A stretch of DNA of 64,000 nt from Firm-04 sp964392175 (GCA_964392175.1 CAYMOJ010000006.1:1-64000), one strand, 5' to 3'; numbered from the stretch's first letter, positions 33,462 to 42,066 are shown. The notes: generated by a model from the letters alone, not told the origin. Translations and numbers: made by a program.

Positions 33462-35321
33462 ATGTCGAAATCCAATATTTTGCAGCGCGGTGTCGCTGCT
33501 GCCATCAGTGCGATGCTTTTTTGCATCTCGCTACCGAATTTATCCGCACCTCTTTCAGTGACTGCCGCAAGCACGACCCTGACCGTTGGCGGTGACGGAA
33601 CCTACAAAACCGTTACAGAAGCCGTCAATGCTGCGGCTGCTATGAATCCGCAGAGCGAAAGTGATCGCATCACCATCGCCATTGCGCCCGGCACATACCG
33701 CGAACAGGTCATCATCAACACGCCGTATCTTTCCTTCATCAACAGCAATCCCGGCGGCGGTGATGTACTGCTGACATGGTATTACGGCATCGGCTACCGG
33801 TACTACTCCGCAGATGACAACGGCTACTACAATGCCACAAATGCTGCATTCAAATCTACCAAGAACATTGCTGCCCGTTGGGGTACTGCTGTGCGGATCA
33901 ACAGCAAGGCAAAATATTTTCGCGCTGAAAATATTATATTTGAAAACAGCTTCAACCGTTATATGACAAGTGAAGAAATCGCTGACGGTGTAGAGCCTAC
34001 AGGCGAAACGCTTACTGTAAACCGCACTTCAGACTTGGATGTGACAGCAAAGTCAAGCACCGAACGTGCGGCTGCTTGCTGCGTAGAAGCGGATTACGCC
34101 GAATTCTATCAATGCGAATTTTTAAGCAGTCAGGATACATTATATACTGCAACACCTGCTTACTTCAAGGAATGCAAGATTCAAGGCAACACAGACTACA
34201 TTTTCGGTTCTGGCGATATTGTATTTGATGAATGCGAGCTTTGTTTTGGTGGATACTCCGATAAAGCGGTTGGCGGCTACATCACAGCATCCAGAGAGCA
34301 GACCCTCGGCTATCTGTTCTGGAACTGCACCGTTACAGCAAATCCCGATTTAACTGTTGGATCAGGATATTTTGGTCGTCCATGGCGGGATACCGCGCAC
34401 GTGCTGTTTTACAACACAAAACTGCAATACGAAAGCATCATTGCCGATGCAGGCTGGCACAGTATGAGTGGCGTTGACCCATCTCAAGCAACTTTCCGCG
34501 AATATCACACGCAAACCATCAGCGGCGATAGCGTGAATACCGGCAGTCGTACCAGTGGCACGGTGCTTTCCTCCTGCGACGCCACCAGAGAGCAGTATTT
34601 GCAAAGCTGGATACCATACTATTATAACTACACAGCCCCGCCAATCCTGATCAATGGTGCCATGATATCCGAAATCGCCATCAATGACAGAGAAAATGGC
34701 TACGACTGGCACATCGCACAGGATCTTGCTGTGGGCAGTGCTGTATTTGGAGACCGCGATTTCACTTACACCGCCGTTCCTGAAATGCTCCTTGGTGCAG
34801 AATATGTACAGACCGCCTGCGATTCCAAAACGTTTTCAGGGGAACTGGCTACCTTAACTGTCACGGAAAACACTACCCTCTATGTTGCATATGATACTCG
34901 TCTGGGCAGTGCGCCTGCATGGCTGAACAGCTGGGAAGATACAGGCATGACGCTTTCCACCAGCAATAGCGTGACATTTGCACTGATGGCAAAATCAGTA
35001 ACAGCCGGTGAAACCATTTTCCTCGGTGATAACACCACCGGATCCGGCGTCATTGGTTACACGATATTTGCGCAATCCGAAGTCATTGAAACAACCACTA
35101 CCACTACCACTACATCGCCCATCGTTGCCACCCTGCTTGGCGATGTCAACTGCGATGGTTTTGTAAAGGTTGGAGATGTGATTTTACTGAATCGGATGCT
35201 CTCTGAAGATCCCACAGTCATGATCTCTGAAATCGGTATGTGCAATGCTGATTTTGATCAGGTCGATGGTGTTACCTCCAATGACGCAACAGCCATTCTC
35301 AAACAGCTTGCCGGCAAGTAA
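33462..35321 (+). CDS. Secreted pectinesterase (CE8) with accessory module and type I dockerin
   Basis: 619-residue extracellular enzyme removing methyl esters from pectin. A signal peptide of about 36 residues ends ...LSVTAAS. The beta-helix CE8 domain spans about 40-370, with GGDGTYKTVTEAV, SSQDTLYTATPAYF (catalytic Gln/Asp), GNTDYIFGSGDIVFDECEL (catalytic Asp) and GYFGRPWRDTAHVLFYNT (Arg). A module of about 145 residues (about 393-540) almost identical to that in the pectate lyase follows, then a TTTTTTT linker and a type I dockerin (GDVNCDGFVKVGD ... NADFDQVDGVTSND). GAGGAGG lies before the ATG. It probably works with the PL10 lyase: de-esterify first, then cleave. A G8 run at 33378-33385 lies in the upstream region. 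Confidence 0.94.
   Translation: MSKSNILQRGVAAAISAMLFCISLPNLSAPLSVTAASTTLTVGGDGTYKTVTEAVNAAAAMNPQSESDRITIAIAPGTYREQVIINTPYLSFINSNPGGGDVLLTWYYGIGYRYYSADDNGYYNATNAAFKSTKNIAARWGTAVRINSKAKYFRAENIIFENSFNRYMTSEEIADGVEPTGETLTVNRTSDLDVTAKSSTERAAACCVEADYAEFYQCEFLSSQDTLYTATPAYFKECKIQGNTDYIFGSGDIVFDECELCFGGYSDKAVGGYITASREQTLGYLFWNCTVTANPDLTVGSGYFGRPWRDTAHVLFYNTKLQYESIIADAGWHSMSGVDPSQATFREYHTQTISGDSVNTGSRTSGTVLSSCDATREQYLQSWIPYYYNYTAPPILINGAMISEIAINDRENGYDWHIAQDLAVGSAVFGDRDFTYTAVPEMLLGAEYVQTACDSKTFSGELATLTVTENTTLYVAYDTRLGSAPAWLNSWEDTGMTLSTSNSVTFALMAKSVTAGETIFLGDNTTGSGVIGYTIFAQSEVIETTTTTTTTSPIVATLLGDVNCDGFVKVGDVILLNRMLSEDPTVMISEIGMCNADFDQVDGVTSNDATAILKQLAGK
34716..34826 (+). repeat. Inverted repeat copy 2 (shared accessory module)
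   Basis: Counterpart of 25843-25953 with 105 of 111 positions identical by eye. The two copies face opposite ways across an 8.8-kb accessory segment. Confidence 0.9.
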
Positions 35322-35330
35322 ATGGCACCT

Positions 35331-35368
35331 GTATCACGCTTCGCACTGCGCGAGGCGTGATACTTTTA
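35331..35368 (+). terminator. Terminator of the pectinesterase gene
   Basis: GTATCACGC (35331-35339) pairs with GCGTGATAC (35355-35363), followed by TTTTA, ten bases past the stop. Confidence 0.8.
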
Positions 35369-35485
35369 TATTCGCTTGGCAATCGTTTCCGCCGGGAAGC
35401 CATGGGCATTTCCAACAAAGAACAGAACAATTTGCATCAACTTTCTGTAAAAGCATCCACATTGCAAAAAAAGGCTTTTACCCCC

Positions 35486-35513
35486 TTGACAAAATCCGGA
35501 AAAGTAGTAAAAT
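35486..35513 (+). promoter_or_regulatory. Promoter of pfkA
   Basis: TTGACA (35486-35491), 16 bp, TAAAAT (35508-35513), about 75 bp before the start. Confidence 0.75.
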
Positions 35514-35587
35514 AGTATGTAGCAAGCTTTGCGGCGTGAAAAATACACGCTGCTGCATATTTCCATGATCAGGAGGAACGAAACAAA

Positions 35588-36547
35588 ATGAAAAGAATTG
35601 GTGTGTTGACCAGCGGCGGCGATGCGCCCGGCATGAACGCTGCGATCCGAGCGGTAACTCGTACTGCACTGAATAAAGGCATGGAGGTCGTCGGTATCCG
35701 CAGAGGCTATAATGGTCTGATCAACGGCGATGTATTTGATATGAATGTCCGTTCCGTATCGTCTATCATCCAACGCGGAGGCACCCTGCTGTTTACGGCG
35801 CGCTGCCCTGAATTCAAGACCGAAGAAGGTCTGCAAAAGGCTGTAGCTACCTGTAAGGAGATGGGCATCGAAGGTCTGGTAGCCATCGGTGGTGATGGAT
35901 CTTACCGCGGTGCAGGCGATCTGTCCGCAAGAGGCATCCCCTGTATCGGTATTCCGGGCACGATCGATAACGATATCTCCAGCACCGATTATACCATCGG
36001 CTACGATACCGCTATGAATACCGTTATGCAGTTGGTAGACAAACTCCGCGATACCGCACACAGCCATGACCGCTGCTCTGTGGTAGAGGTCATGGGTCGT
36101 CACGCAGGATATATTGCCTTGAATACAGCCGTTGCCTGCGGTGCTACCGAGGTGCTGTGCCCTGAGCGTCCCTACGATATGAATGAGGTGGTCGCAAAGT
36201 TGGAGCGTACCCGCAAGACCGGTAAGCAAAACTTCATCATCGTTGTGGCTGAAGGCATCGGTAACTCCAACGAGATCGCAAAATTCATTGAGGAAAAAAC
36301 CGGCATTGAATCCCGCGCAACCATTTTGGGCCATGTGCAACGTGGCGGTTCGCCTACCGTACGCGACCGTGTTCTGGCAAGCCAGATGGGTTATTATGCC
36401 GTCAACCTGTTGGAGCAGGGCATCGGCAATCGTGTCATTGGTATCCGTGGTAACAAGTTCGTTGACTACGATATCCATGAGGCACTGCAAATGGTCAAGC
36501 CTTTCGAGGATGATCTGTACGATATCTCCGGTATCATCAGCATCTGA
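35588..36547 (+). CDS. pfkA: ATP-dependent 6-phosphofructokinase
   Basis: Commits fructose 6-phosphate to glycolysis. The 319-residue length is that of bacterial PfkA. The ATP-binding GVLTSGGDAPGMNAAIRAV opens the protein. AIGGDGSYRGAGDL has the glycine pattern usual for ATP- rather than pyrophosphate-dependent enzymes. GIPGTIDNDISSTDYTIGYD holds the catalytic Asp, and VVEVMGRHAGYIA follows. GGAGGAACG lies before the ATG. Presence of an ATP-type enzyme together with pyruvate phosphate dikinase at 2450 suggests mixed ATP/PP energy economy (inference). Confidence 0.96.
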   Translation: MKRIGVLTSGGDAPGMNAAIRAVTRTALNKGMEVVGIRRGYNGLINGDVFDMNVRSVSSIIQRGGTLLFTARCPEFKTEEGLQKAVATCKEMGIEGLVAIGGDGSYRGAGDLSARGIPCIGIPGTIDNDISSTDYTIGYDTAMNTVMQLVDKLRDTAHSHDRCSVVEVMGRHAGYIALNTAVACGATEVLCPERPYDMNEVVAKLERTRKTGKQNFIIVVAEGIGNSNEIAKFIEEKTGIESRATILGHVQRGGSPTVRDRVLASQMGYYAVNLLEQGIGNRVIGIRGNKFVDYDIHEALQMVKPFEDDLYDISGIISI

Positions 36548-36590
36548 TTTTACCCCATTTCCACAATCCGTTTACTCTGTTTTCAAAGCT

Positions 36591-36695
36591 TCAGAGTAGA
36601 TAGCCATGCGTAAAGTGCCCTCCGGACGGGGAGTTGCCGGAAGGACGAAAAGTGTGAGGCGTCACGCTTGCGGTTTGGCTGTCGCATCCCGCTGA
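36591..36695 (+). promoter_or_regulatory. Tetrahydrofolate (THF) riboswitch aptamer
   Basis: The sequence matches the known THF aptamer order: an AGAGTAG-like start, GCGTAAAGTGCC, a GGACGAA segment, a GC-rich hairpin arm and GTCGCATCCCGCT at the 3' side. P1 can form between TCAG (36591-36594) and CTGA (36692-36695), and an inner helix between AGCCA (36602-36606) and TGGCT (36676-36680). It lies directly before a FolT-like folate transporter, the classical location. Assignment from memory of the consensus; no covariance model was run. Confidence 0.88.
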
Positions 36696-36714
36696 CGCAT
36701 AAAGTGAGCACTCA

Positions 36715-36750
36715 CACTCCTTTGTGCATTAGCCAATGTTCAAAGGAGTG
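36715..36750 (+). promoter_or_regulatory. Ribosome-site sequestering hairpin of folT
   Basis: CACTCCTTTG (36715-36724) is perfectly complementary to CAAAGGAGTG (36741-36750), which contains the AAAGGAG ribosome site of folT. There is no T run, so this favours translational rather than transcriptional control by the riboswitch. CACTC can alternatively pair with upstream GTGAG (36705-36709). Confidence 0.8.
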
Positions 36751-36758
36751 TATTTGTT

Positions 36759-37379
36759 ATGAAAAAACTTTCTGATGCGTTTCGCTGCTCCCTCAAGGAG
36801 CTGACCGATTTGCGCTGCATTCTCGTGACAGGTCTACTGGTGGCACTTTCTATGATCATAGAATCTCAAACGATCAACCTCGGGTTCACCAAGATCAACT
36901 TTGCTTTTCTTGCCATTGCCGCCATTGGTATGCTGTATGGCCCGATAGTGGGCTTTGCCGCAGGCGCGATTTGCGATATTGTGGGCTATATCGCCTACCC
37001 CGACGGTGGCTTTTTGCCGTTGTATGTCCTTATCGGTGCTGCACAAGGTCTACTGTATGGCATGATCGCCTACCACAGATTTGCCACACGACCGTTGCAT
37101 ATCACCGTGCGCCAAAAACAGTATGACCTTGCAATCATCGGCAGATTGTTCATCGCGCGCATCCTGGATGTGCTTCTCATCAATTTGATCTGCAATACGG
37201 CAGCCAACTATCACTACGGATTCCTTGCTTCGGAATCCTCATTGATCGTCGCCATTTACGGACGCATCGCCAAAAATATCATTGAATTACCTGTGGATCT
37301 GCTGCTGATGGCTTTGATTTTACCGGCTGTGCTGAAGGCATACAGCATTGTGTTTCTCAAAAGAAGAGGCACCGCCTGA
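36759..37379 (+). CDS. folT: Folate ECF transporter S component (FolT-like)
   Basis: 206-residue integral membrane protein with about five or six hydrophobic segments. The family-like motif GFTKINFAFLAIAAIGMLYGP is followed by GFAAGAICDIVGYI, typical of substrate-binding S components of energy-coupling factor transporters. Specificity for folates is inferred from the upstream THF riboswitch. The EcfA/EcfT energising module is not in this window and is presumably shared. The ATG at 36759 uses the sequestered AAAGGAG. proC follows after 28 bp and may share the transcript. Confidence 0.9.
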   Translation: MKKLSDAFRCSLKELTDLRCILVTGLLVALSMIIESQTINLGFTKINFAFLAIAAIGMLYGPIVGFAAGAICDIVGYIAYPDGGFLPLYVLIGAAQGLLYGMIAYHRFATRPLHITVRQKQYDLAIIGRLFIARILDVLLINLICNTAANYHYGFLASESSLIVAIYGRIAKNIIELPVDLLLMALILPAVLKAYSIVFLKRRGTA

Positions 37380-37407
37380 AGTAGATCCACCGAAAGGATA
37401 TGTGATC

Positions 37408-38229
37408 ATGAAAATCGGTTTTCTCGGCGCAGGCAATATGGGTTTTGCCATGCTACAGGGCATTGTAAGCTCTGCACTGTGTAAAAATGGCACCGTCACG
37501 GAACTGCTGGCCTATGATTCCAATCCCGAAAAGCACGTCGCACTGCAAGCCATCGGCGTAACCGTCTGCGCGGATGCACAAGCTCTGGCAGATGCGGCCG
37601 ATATGTTGGTATTAGCAGTCAAGCCGCAGGTGCTGGGCACGGCTCTGGATTCCATTACCATTCGCGCGGAACAAATCGTGGTTTCCATCTGCGCAGGAAT
37701 TACAGCAGATTTTATCCGCAACCACACCATCCCCGATGCAAGAGTCATTCTGGTCATGCCCAATACGCCCCTGATGCTCGGTGAAGGCGCATCTGCGCTG
37801 GCACGGTGTAAGGGTATTACCGATGACGAATTTGCACTGGTCATGGAAATGTTCTCTGTTTGCGGTATCGCTGAGGAAATTCCCGAAAACAAGATGAAGG
37901 AGATCATCGCCATCAACGGCAGTAGCCCCGCTTTTCTGTACTATTATGCAAAAGGCTTTCTGGATTACGCTGCCTCTGAGGGCATTGCTTCCGATGTGGC
38001 ACTGCGCTTGTTTGCACAATCCATGATCGGATCCGCAAAGATGCTGACAGATTCAGGTTACTCTGTCGAAAAGCTCATTCAAATGGTTTCTTCTCCCGGC
38101 GGCACCACACTAGCCGGCCTTGACCGCCTATGCGAAGGCGAATTGCTCGACACCGTCCACCGTTGCTGCGACAGCTGCACCAACCGCGCTTATGCCCTTG
38201 CCGGTGAGGAGCGTCCCCAACCGAAATAA
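37408..38229 (+). CDS. proC: Pyrroline-5-carboxylate reductase
   Basis: Last step of proline synthesis, NAD(P)H-dependent. The 273-residue protein begins MKIGFLGAGNMGFAMLQGI (Rossmann GxGxxG) and has VLAVKPQVLG, VILVMPNTPLMLGEGASALA and NGSSPAFLYYYAKGF. The C-terminal signature SPGGTTLAGLDRL is also present. The ATG at 37408 has GAAAGGA before it. It lies closely behind folT; the metabolic link is not obvious. A hairpin at 38252 follows. Confidence 0.96.
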   Translation: MKIGFLGAGNMGFAMLQGIVSSALCKNGTVTELLAYDSNPEKHVALQAIGVTVCADAQALADAADMLVLAVKPQVLGTALDSITIRAEQIVVSICAGITADFIRNHTIPDARVILVMPNTPLMLGEGASALARCKGITDDEFALVMEMFSVCGIAEEIPENKMKEIIAINGSSPAFLYYYAKGFLDYAASEGIASDVALRLFAQSMIGSAKMLTDSGYSVEKLIQMVSSPGGTTLAGLDRLCEGELLDTVHRCCDSCTNRAYALAGEERPQPK

Positions 38230-38251
38230 TGACATCTTCGATTAGACATCA

Positions 38252-38273
38252 CGGCAGGTTACCCATACCTGCC
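38252..38273 (+). terminator. Candidate terminator of folT-proC
   Basis: CGGCAGGT (38252-38259) pairs with ACCTGCCG (38266-38273), followed by GATTTGTTG, a poor T tract. Confidence 0.5.
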
Positions 38274-38329
38274 GGATTTGTTGCATAACTTGTCTTCCCC
38301 CTGCATATGATGTTGTGGAGGGATATGAT

Positions 38330-38977
38330 ATGGCATCTTTACAGCGTGTTTTTTTCCGCACGATGCACTGCCGTACAGGCAGTTTGCACATGGATATTGT
38401 TACGGTTTCTCAGCGCACCAAGCGGCTTATGATGATGCTTGTACTGCTTGGAGTAGGCATTGGCACAATGGTTTTTTACCACTACCCTGCCGCCGCCGAT
38501 TTGCTTGTACTAGATCACGGATTTGCGCCCGACCCACAAGCACAAACATTGTGGGATATCTTTGCAGCAAGCTTATTTCCATCAGTGGTAGTCATGGCGT
38601 TGATGTTACTAAGTGCATTTTCCGCTATCGGACAACCTGCCACATTGGCATTGTTGCTTAGCCATGGCTGTGCCATCGGCATCGCTGTCGCATCACAATT
38701 TTTGACAACAGGCTTCCTACAGGGCTGCCTTTACGCGGCATTATGCATTCTGCCTCACGGATTCTTCACTGCGTTGCTGCTGGCGATATCTGCCCGTGAT
38801 GCATTGCAGCTTTCAGCGCAGCAACTCGCCTATTTGCTACACGGCAACACAGAATCCGATATCCACATTGCCACGCGCAGATGCATCCTGCATTTTCTCG
38901 GCAGAATCGCTTTGCTGCCACTGGGAGCAATGACAGAAACACTGGTCTTCTGGTTGCTCACTCAGAATCGTTCATAA
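38330..38977 (+). CDS. SpoIIM-like integral membrane protein
   Basis: 215-residue protein with about five membrane segments. The segment ALLLSHGCAIGIAVASQF, then LYAALCILPHGFFTALLLAI, resembles the SpoIIM/stage II sporulation family pattern of a Gly-rich helix and an LPHG turn. SpoIIM helps engulfment and peptidoglycan remodelling in endospore formers, but distant members occur in non-sporulators. GGAGG lies 8 bp before the ATG at 38330. It is 15 bp before a YesL-like gene, so they are probably co-transcribed. Family call is moderate. Confidence 0.55.
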   Translation: MASLQRVFFRTMHCRTGSLHMDIVTVSQRTKRLMMMLVLLGVGIGTMVFYHYPAAADLLVLDHGFAPDPQAQTLWDIFAASLFPSVVVMALMLLSAFSAIGQPATLALLLSHGCAIGIAVASQFLTTGFLQGCLYAALCILPHGFFTALLLAISARDALQLSAQQLAYLLHGNTESDIHIATRRCILHFLGRIALLPLGAMTETLVFWLLTQNRS

Positions 38978-38992
38978 GGAGTCGTTCATTTC

Positions 38993-39901
38993 ATGGCTTT
39001 ATTCGGAAGTTATCAGAACGCAGGCCCGGGCATCAATCCAAATGCCCCCAAAAAGAAACCTTTTTTCCGTTTTTGGGAGCTGCTTTGGCGTTCTCTCGGC
39101 AAACTGCTCAGCCTGAATATTTTGTACACGATGCTGCACATTCCGGTATTCGCAGCACTCATCGTCTACTTAGAAACAGATAACAAGCTTACGGTGCCGT
39201 TTTCTGTTTTTTTGCTAATCTTGCAATTCATACTGGAAGGCCCCATTATGGCAGGCTGCACTCGTGTGCTGCGCCTGATCGTGCTGGATAAGGCGTTCTT
39301 CCTCGGTGAGGAATTTAAGATCGGCTTTTTCAAGAATTTTGTGCCATCAATGCTCGTCTGGATTCTGGACGCCATTGTCATTGCGTCGATTTCCTGCGGC
39401 TCTTACCTGTATCCAAATCTAGCAGAGCAATCCAATGCCAAATGGCCCTATGTGTTCTTCGTTATCACCATTGCCGTGGGACTCATCTTGCTGTTTATGA
39501 ATTTCTACCTGTTCCCAATGATCGTGACCACTAAGCTCACAACCAAGGATGTCTTCAAAAACGCATTTATGCTTGCTTGCCTTTCGCCCAAGGCCTGCGT
39601 GATCACACTCGTTGGCACGGTGCTAATGCTTGCTATCACGATTCTGCTGATCATGGTGAACAGTCTGTTTATGGCTTTGCTGCCGTTTTTCCCTGCGGCA
39701 TTCATCGGATATCTGGTGCTGTTTATGAACTACCCCGTCATTCAAAAGTATGTCATCAACCCCTACTACGAACAAACCGGTGAACAGAATCCCGAAGAGG
39801 ACAAACCCGTTGACGAGGACGAACGCGTCTTCACCGACCGCGGCGGTACTGAAACACCCATCAAAAAAGAGAAAACCAAGCGTGGCAAAACAATTTCTTG
39901 A
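38993..39901 (+). CDS. YesL/DUF624-like membrane protein
   Basis: 302 residues. A proline- and lysine-rich cytoplasmic start (NAPKKKPFFRFWELLWRSLG) precedes about six membrane segments. EGPIMAGCTRVLRLIV followed by a charged loop, and the VFKNAFMLACLS region, fit the DUF624 (YesL) pattern. The last 45 residues are highly charged (PVDEDERVFTDRGG...KKEKTKRGK) and presumably cytoplasmic. AAGGAGTCG is upstream. YesL proteins often accompany carbohydrate uptake genes; no such genes adjoin here. Function unknown. Confidence 0.65.
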   Translation: MALFGSYQNAGPGINPNAPKKKPFFRFWELLWRSLGKLLSLNILYTMLHIPVFAALIVYLETDNKLTVPFSVFLLILQFILEGPIMAGCTRVLRLIVLDKAFFLGEEFKIGFFKNFVPSMLVWILDAIVIASISCGSYLYPNLAEQSNAKWPYVFFVITIAVGLILLFMNFYLFPMIVTTKLTTKDVFKNAFMLACLSPKACVITLVGTVLMLAITILLIMVNSLFMALLPFFPAAFIGYLVLFMNYPVIQKYVINPYYEQTGEQNPEEDKPVDEDERVFTDRGGTETPIKKEKTKRGKTIS

Positions 39902-39919
39902 TACTGGCTATCAAAAGCA

Positions 39920-39954
39920 AACCTCTGTGTATCAGCCATACGCAGAGGTTTTTT
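39920..39954 (+). terminator. Terminator after the YesL-like gene
   Basis: AACCTCTGTG (39920-39929) pairs with CGCAGAGGTT (39941-39950), followed by TTTT. It is placed between converging genes. Confidence 0.8.
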
Positions 39955-39962
39955 ATATTATT

Positions 39963-41165
39963 TTACGATTCTGTCTGCTTATAAAGTGGGTACAAATCCA
40001 AAGAAGTACCATACGGATGTTCAATCTCTAATGCGTAGATCATACTGTTATAACCATCCAGTCCAAGTTCATTGTTGCAAACTTCTGCAGCATTTTCATC
40101 GCCTACTGCCAACCCAAACCGATGCTTTTCGACCGGCAACAATGCCTGCTGCTGTGCCTGTGTAAAAAACAAATAGATCGTACAATTGGTCGTTGCGGTA
40201 ACATAAAACACATCTCCGGTAGAATACCATCCATCTGGGATATCCCAACTGCGATTATGTATGTTACCCTGCGTGATCATGACTGCGGTATCGTCTACAT
40301 CTGCACCATCAGGATATACCACACAGTACTGAAACGCACCGTCACAATCATGAAGATCAAATCGCCCTTTCCACGCTGCTTCGCCATTTTGAAAGCAACA
40401 ATAGCTGAACACATAGGGTGCAGCCGTAGGATGCGTATACTTACTCAGATCTCCATTCACCGGGTAGTCCTCACTGCGGAACGATAAAAACCTCAGCCTG
40501 ATGGGCTTGCCTTCAGTAGTCAGCAGCGTTTCGGGAATCTGCCAATCAGCATAAGTAGAAAAATCTATTCCGCCTATATAGCAGCCCGCCAGATCTGCCC
40601 CCGAAAACGCCAACACTTCGCCAAGGTTGGTGCCATCATAATATACGTGCAGCAGATCTTCACACGCATCGCGCATTTCATCGTTAAACACCGGCAAATG
40701 CAAAGTGCCAATTCCATAGCTGGAGTTCTCCCGCATTTCAACAAATCCTGTACCATTTGCACGAAAAATATCTTCCACTGCGGCATAAACAAGCTCATAC
40801 TGATAATCATCGTAGCCAATATTCGTATCCAGATCATAATACACAAAGAGCGGGGTATCATTGTAGGTCATGTACACACCGCCACGATTGGCTGGTACAG
40901 AACCAAAAAGCGATCCTTCTCGATCCTGCACGGTTTTGGTGACTTCTGCGACGAATCCATATTTTTCCTCAATATAGGCAACCGCCTTACTGTTGATGTT
41001 AGTAATAAAATTCTCGTATGCCTGCTCATTCGCCTCTTGCTTTTCCGCAATGGGAGCGACAATAAAATGAAAAACTGCCCAGACGATCAATCCACAAAGC
41101 AGCATCACAATACCAAACAATACCGTCAAAACGATCAGCGCATTTTTTACGCCTTTGGATAGCAT
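39963..41165 (-). CDS. Membrane-anchored extracellular protein, unknown
   Basis: 400 residues starting MLSKGVKNALIVLTVLFGIV. One N-terminal membrane helix (about 8-35, no cleavage site) and a short charged coil (EKQEANEQAYENF) precede a large tyrosine-, aspartate- and cysteine-containing domain likely outside the cell. Odd spacing of cysteines (AGCYIGG, SYCCFQN, HDCDGAFQYC) may allow disulfides. AAGGAGG precedes the ATG at 41165. I recognise no family. It is convergent with the YesL-like gene and divergent from the PAP2 gene. Confidence 0.75.
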   Translation of the reverse strand: MLSKGVKNALIVLTVLFGIVMLLCGLIVWAVFHFIVAPIAEKQEANEQAYENFITNINSKAVAYIEEKYGFVAEVTKTVQDREGSLFGSVPANRGGVYMTYNDTPLFVYYDLDTNIGYDDYQYELVYAAVEDIFRANGTGFVEMRENSSYGIGTLHLPVFNDEMRDACEDLLHVYYDGTNLGEVLAFSGADLAGCYIGGIDFSTYADWQIPETLLTTEGKPIRLRFLSFRSEDYPVNGDLSKYTHPTAAPYVFSYCCFQNGEAAWKGRFDLHDCDGAFQYCVVYPDGADVDDTAVMITQGNIHNRSWDIPDGWYSTGDVFYVTATTNCTIYLFFTQAQQQALLPVEKHRFGLAVGDENAAEVCNNELGLDGYNSMIYALEIEHPYGTSLDLYPLYKQTES

Positions 41166-41304
41166 ATGCGTAACCTCCTTTTTTTCTATGATAACACATC
41201 TTCGAAAGGAAAGCAAGCGAAGTAACCGGATTGTAATCACTTGGTGTGGATTGTCATTTTTTGACACCGATCTGTAATCGCGGCTATCAGGCATAAAAAA
41301 GTAC

Positions 41305-41333
41305 TCGACATTTGCCGAAAACTATGCTATAAT
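41305..41333 (+). promoter_or_regulatory. Promoter of the PAP2 phosphatase gene
   Basis: TCGACA (41305-41310), 17 bp, TATAAT (41328-41333), 33 bp before the start. Confidence 0.7.
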
Positions 41334-41366
41334 GGTATCTGCAATCGAAATATGGAGGTACACTAC

Positions 41367-41900
41367 ATGGCATGGGAATTTGACATACTCAATTGGATAC
41401 AAGAAAACTTGCGATGCGTTTTTTTGGACGCCGTACTACCAATCATTACCTTTTTGGGGAATGGAGGCTGGTTTTGGATTGTTTTAACCCTAGTGGGCTT
41501 TTTCTCCCCAAAAACACGGAAATGCGCGTTGATTTCGGCATTTGCACTGATCTGCTGTTTGATATTTGGCAACCTGATCCTGAAACCCTGCGTTGCACGC
41601 ATTCGCCCCTTTGATGTACAAACAAGCATCCGGCTGCTGATTGAAAAACCACACGACTATTCGTTCCCATCAGGGCACACGCAAGCATCCTTCGCCACAG
41701 CCACTGCGATTTTCTTTCAAGATAAGCGTTGGGGCATCGCGGCATTGATACTGGCTGCACTGATTGCATTTTCGCGGATGTATCTGTATGTACATTATCC
41801 CACGGATATTCTTGCAGGATTGCTATTCGGTGTCGGCTATGCGATTATCGGCAGATTGTTGATGGACTACATCTATAAAAAACGCGGTATTGCCGCCTAG
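41367..41900 (+). CDS. PAP2-family membrane phosphatase
   Basis: 177-residue integral membrane enzyme with about five hydrophobic segments. All three acid phosphatase motifs are visible: KPCVARIRPF, SFPSGHTQASFA with the catalytic His, and SRMYLYVHYPTDILAG with the second His and Asp. The family dephosphorylates undecaprenyl pyrophosphate, phosphatidic acid or phosphatidylglycerophosphate; which one cannot be told. GGAGG lies 8 bp before the ATG at 41367. It has its own promoter and terminator. Confidence 0.92.
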   Translation: MAWEFDILNWIQENLRCVFLDAVLPIITFLGNGGWFWIVLTLVGFFSPKTRKCALISAFALICCLIFGNLILKPCVARIRPFDVQTSIRLLIEKPHDYSFPSGHTQASFATATAIFFQDKRWGIAALILAALIAFSRMYLYVHYPTDILAGLLFGVGYAIIGRLLMDYIYKKRGIAA

Positions 41901-41915
41901 CATACCCAAACGCAA

Positions 41916-41950
41916 AGCGTGATGTACTTTTCCCGTACATCACGCTTTTT
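41916..41950 (+). terminator. Terminator of the PAP2 gene
   Basis: AGCGTGATGTAC (41916-41927) pairs with GTACATCACGCT (41935-41946), followed by TTTT. Confidence 0.85.
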
Positions 41951-42066
41951 GCTGCGCAATGCGTCTCCCATATAGCAAAACATGAAATTACTGTGAAAGC
42001 CCACAAATTCACTGTAAACATGGTATAATAAGTATAAACCGATGCATTACAAAGGAGGCATAGCAA

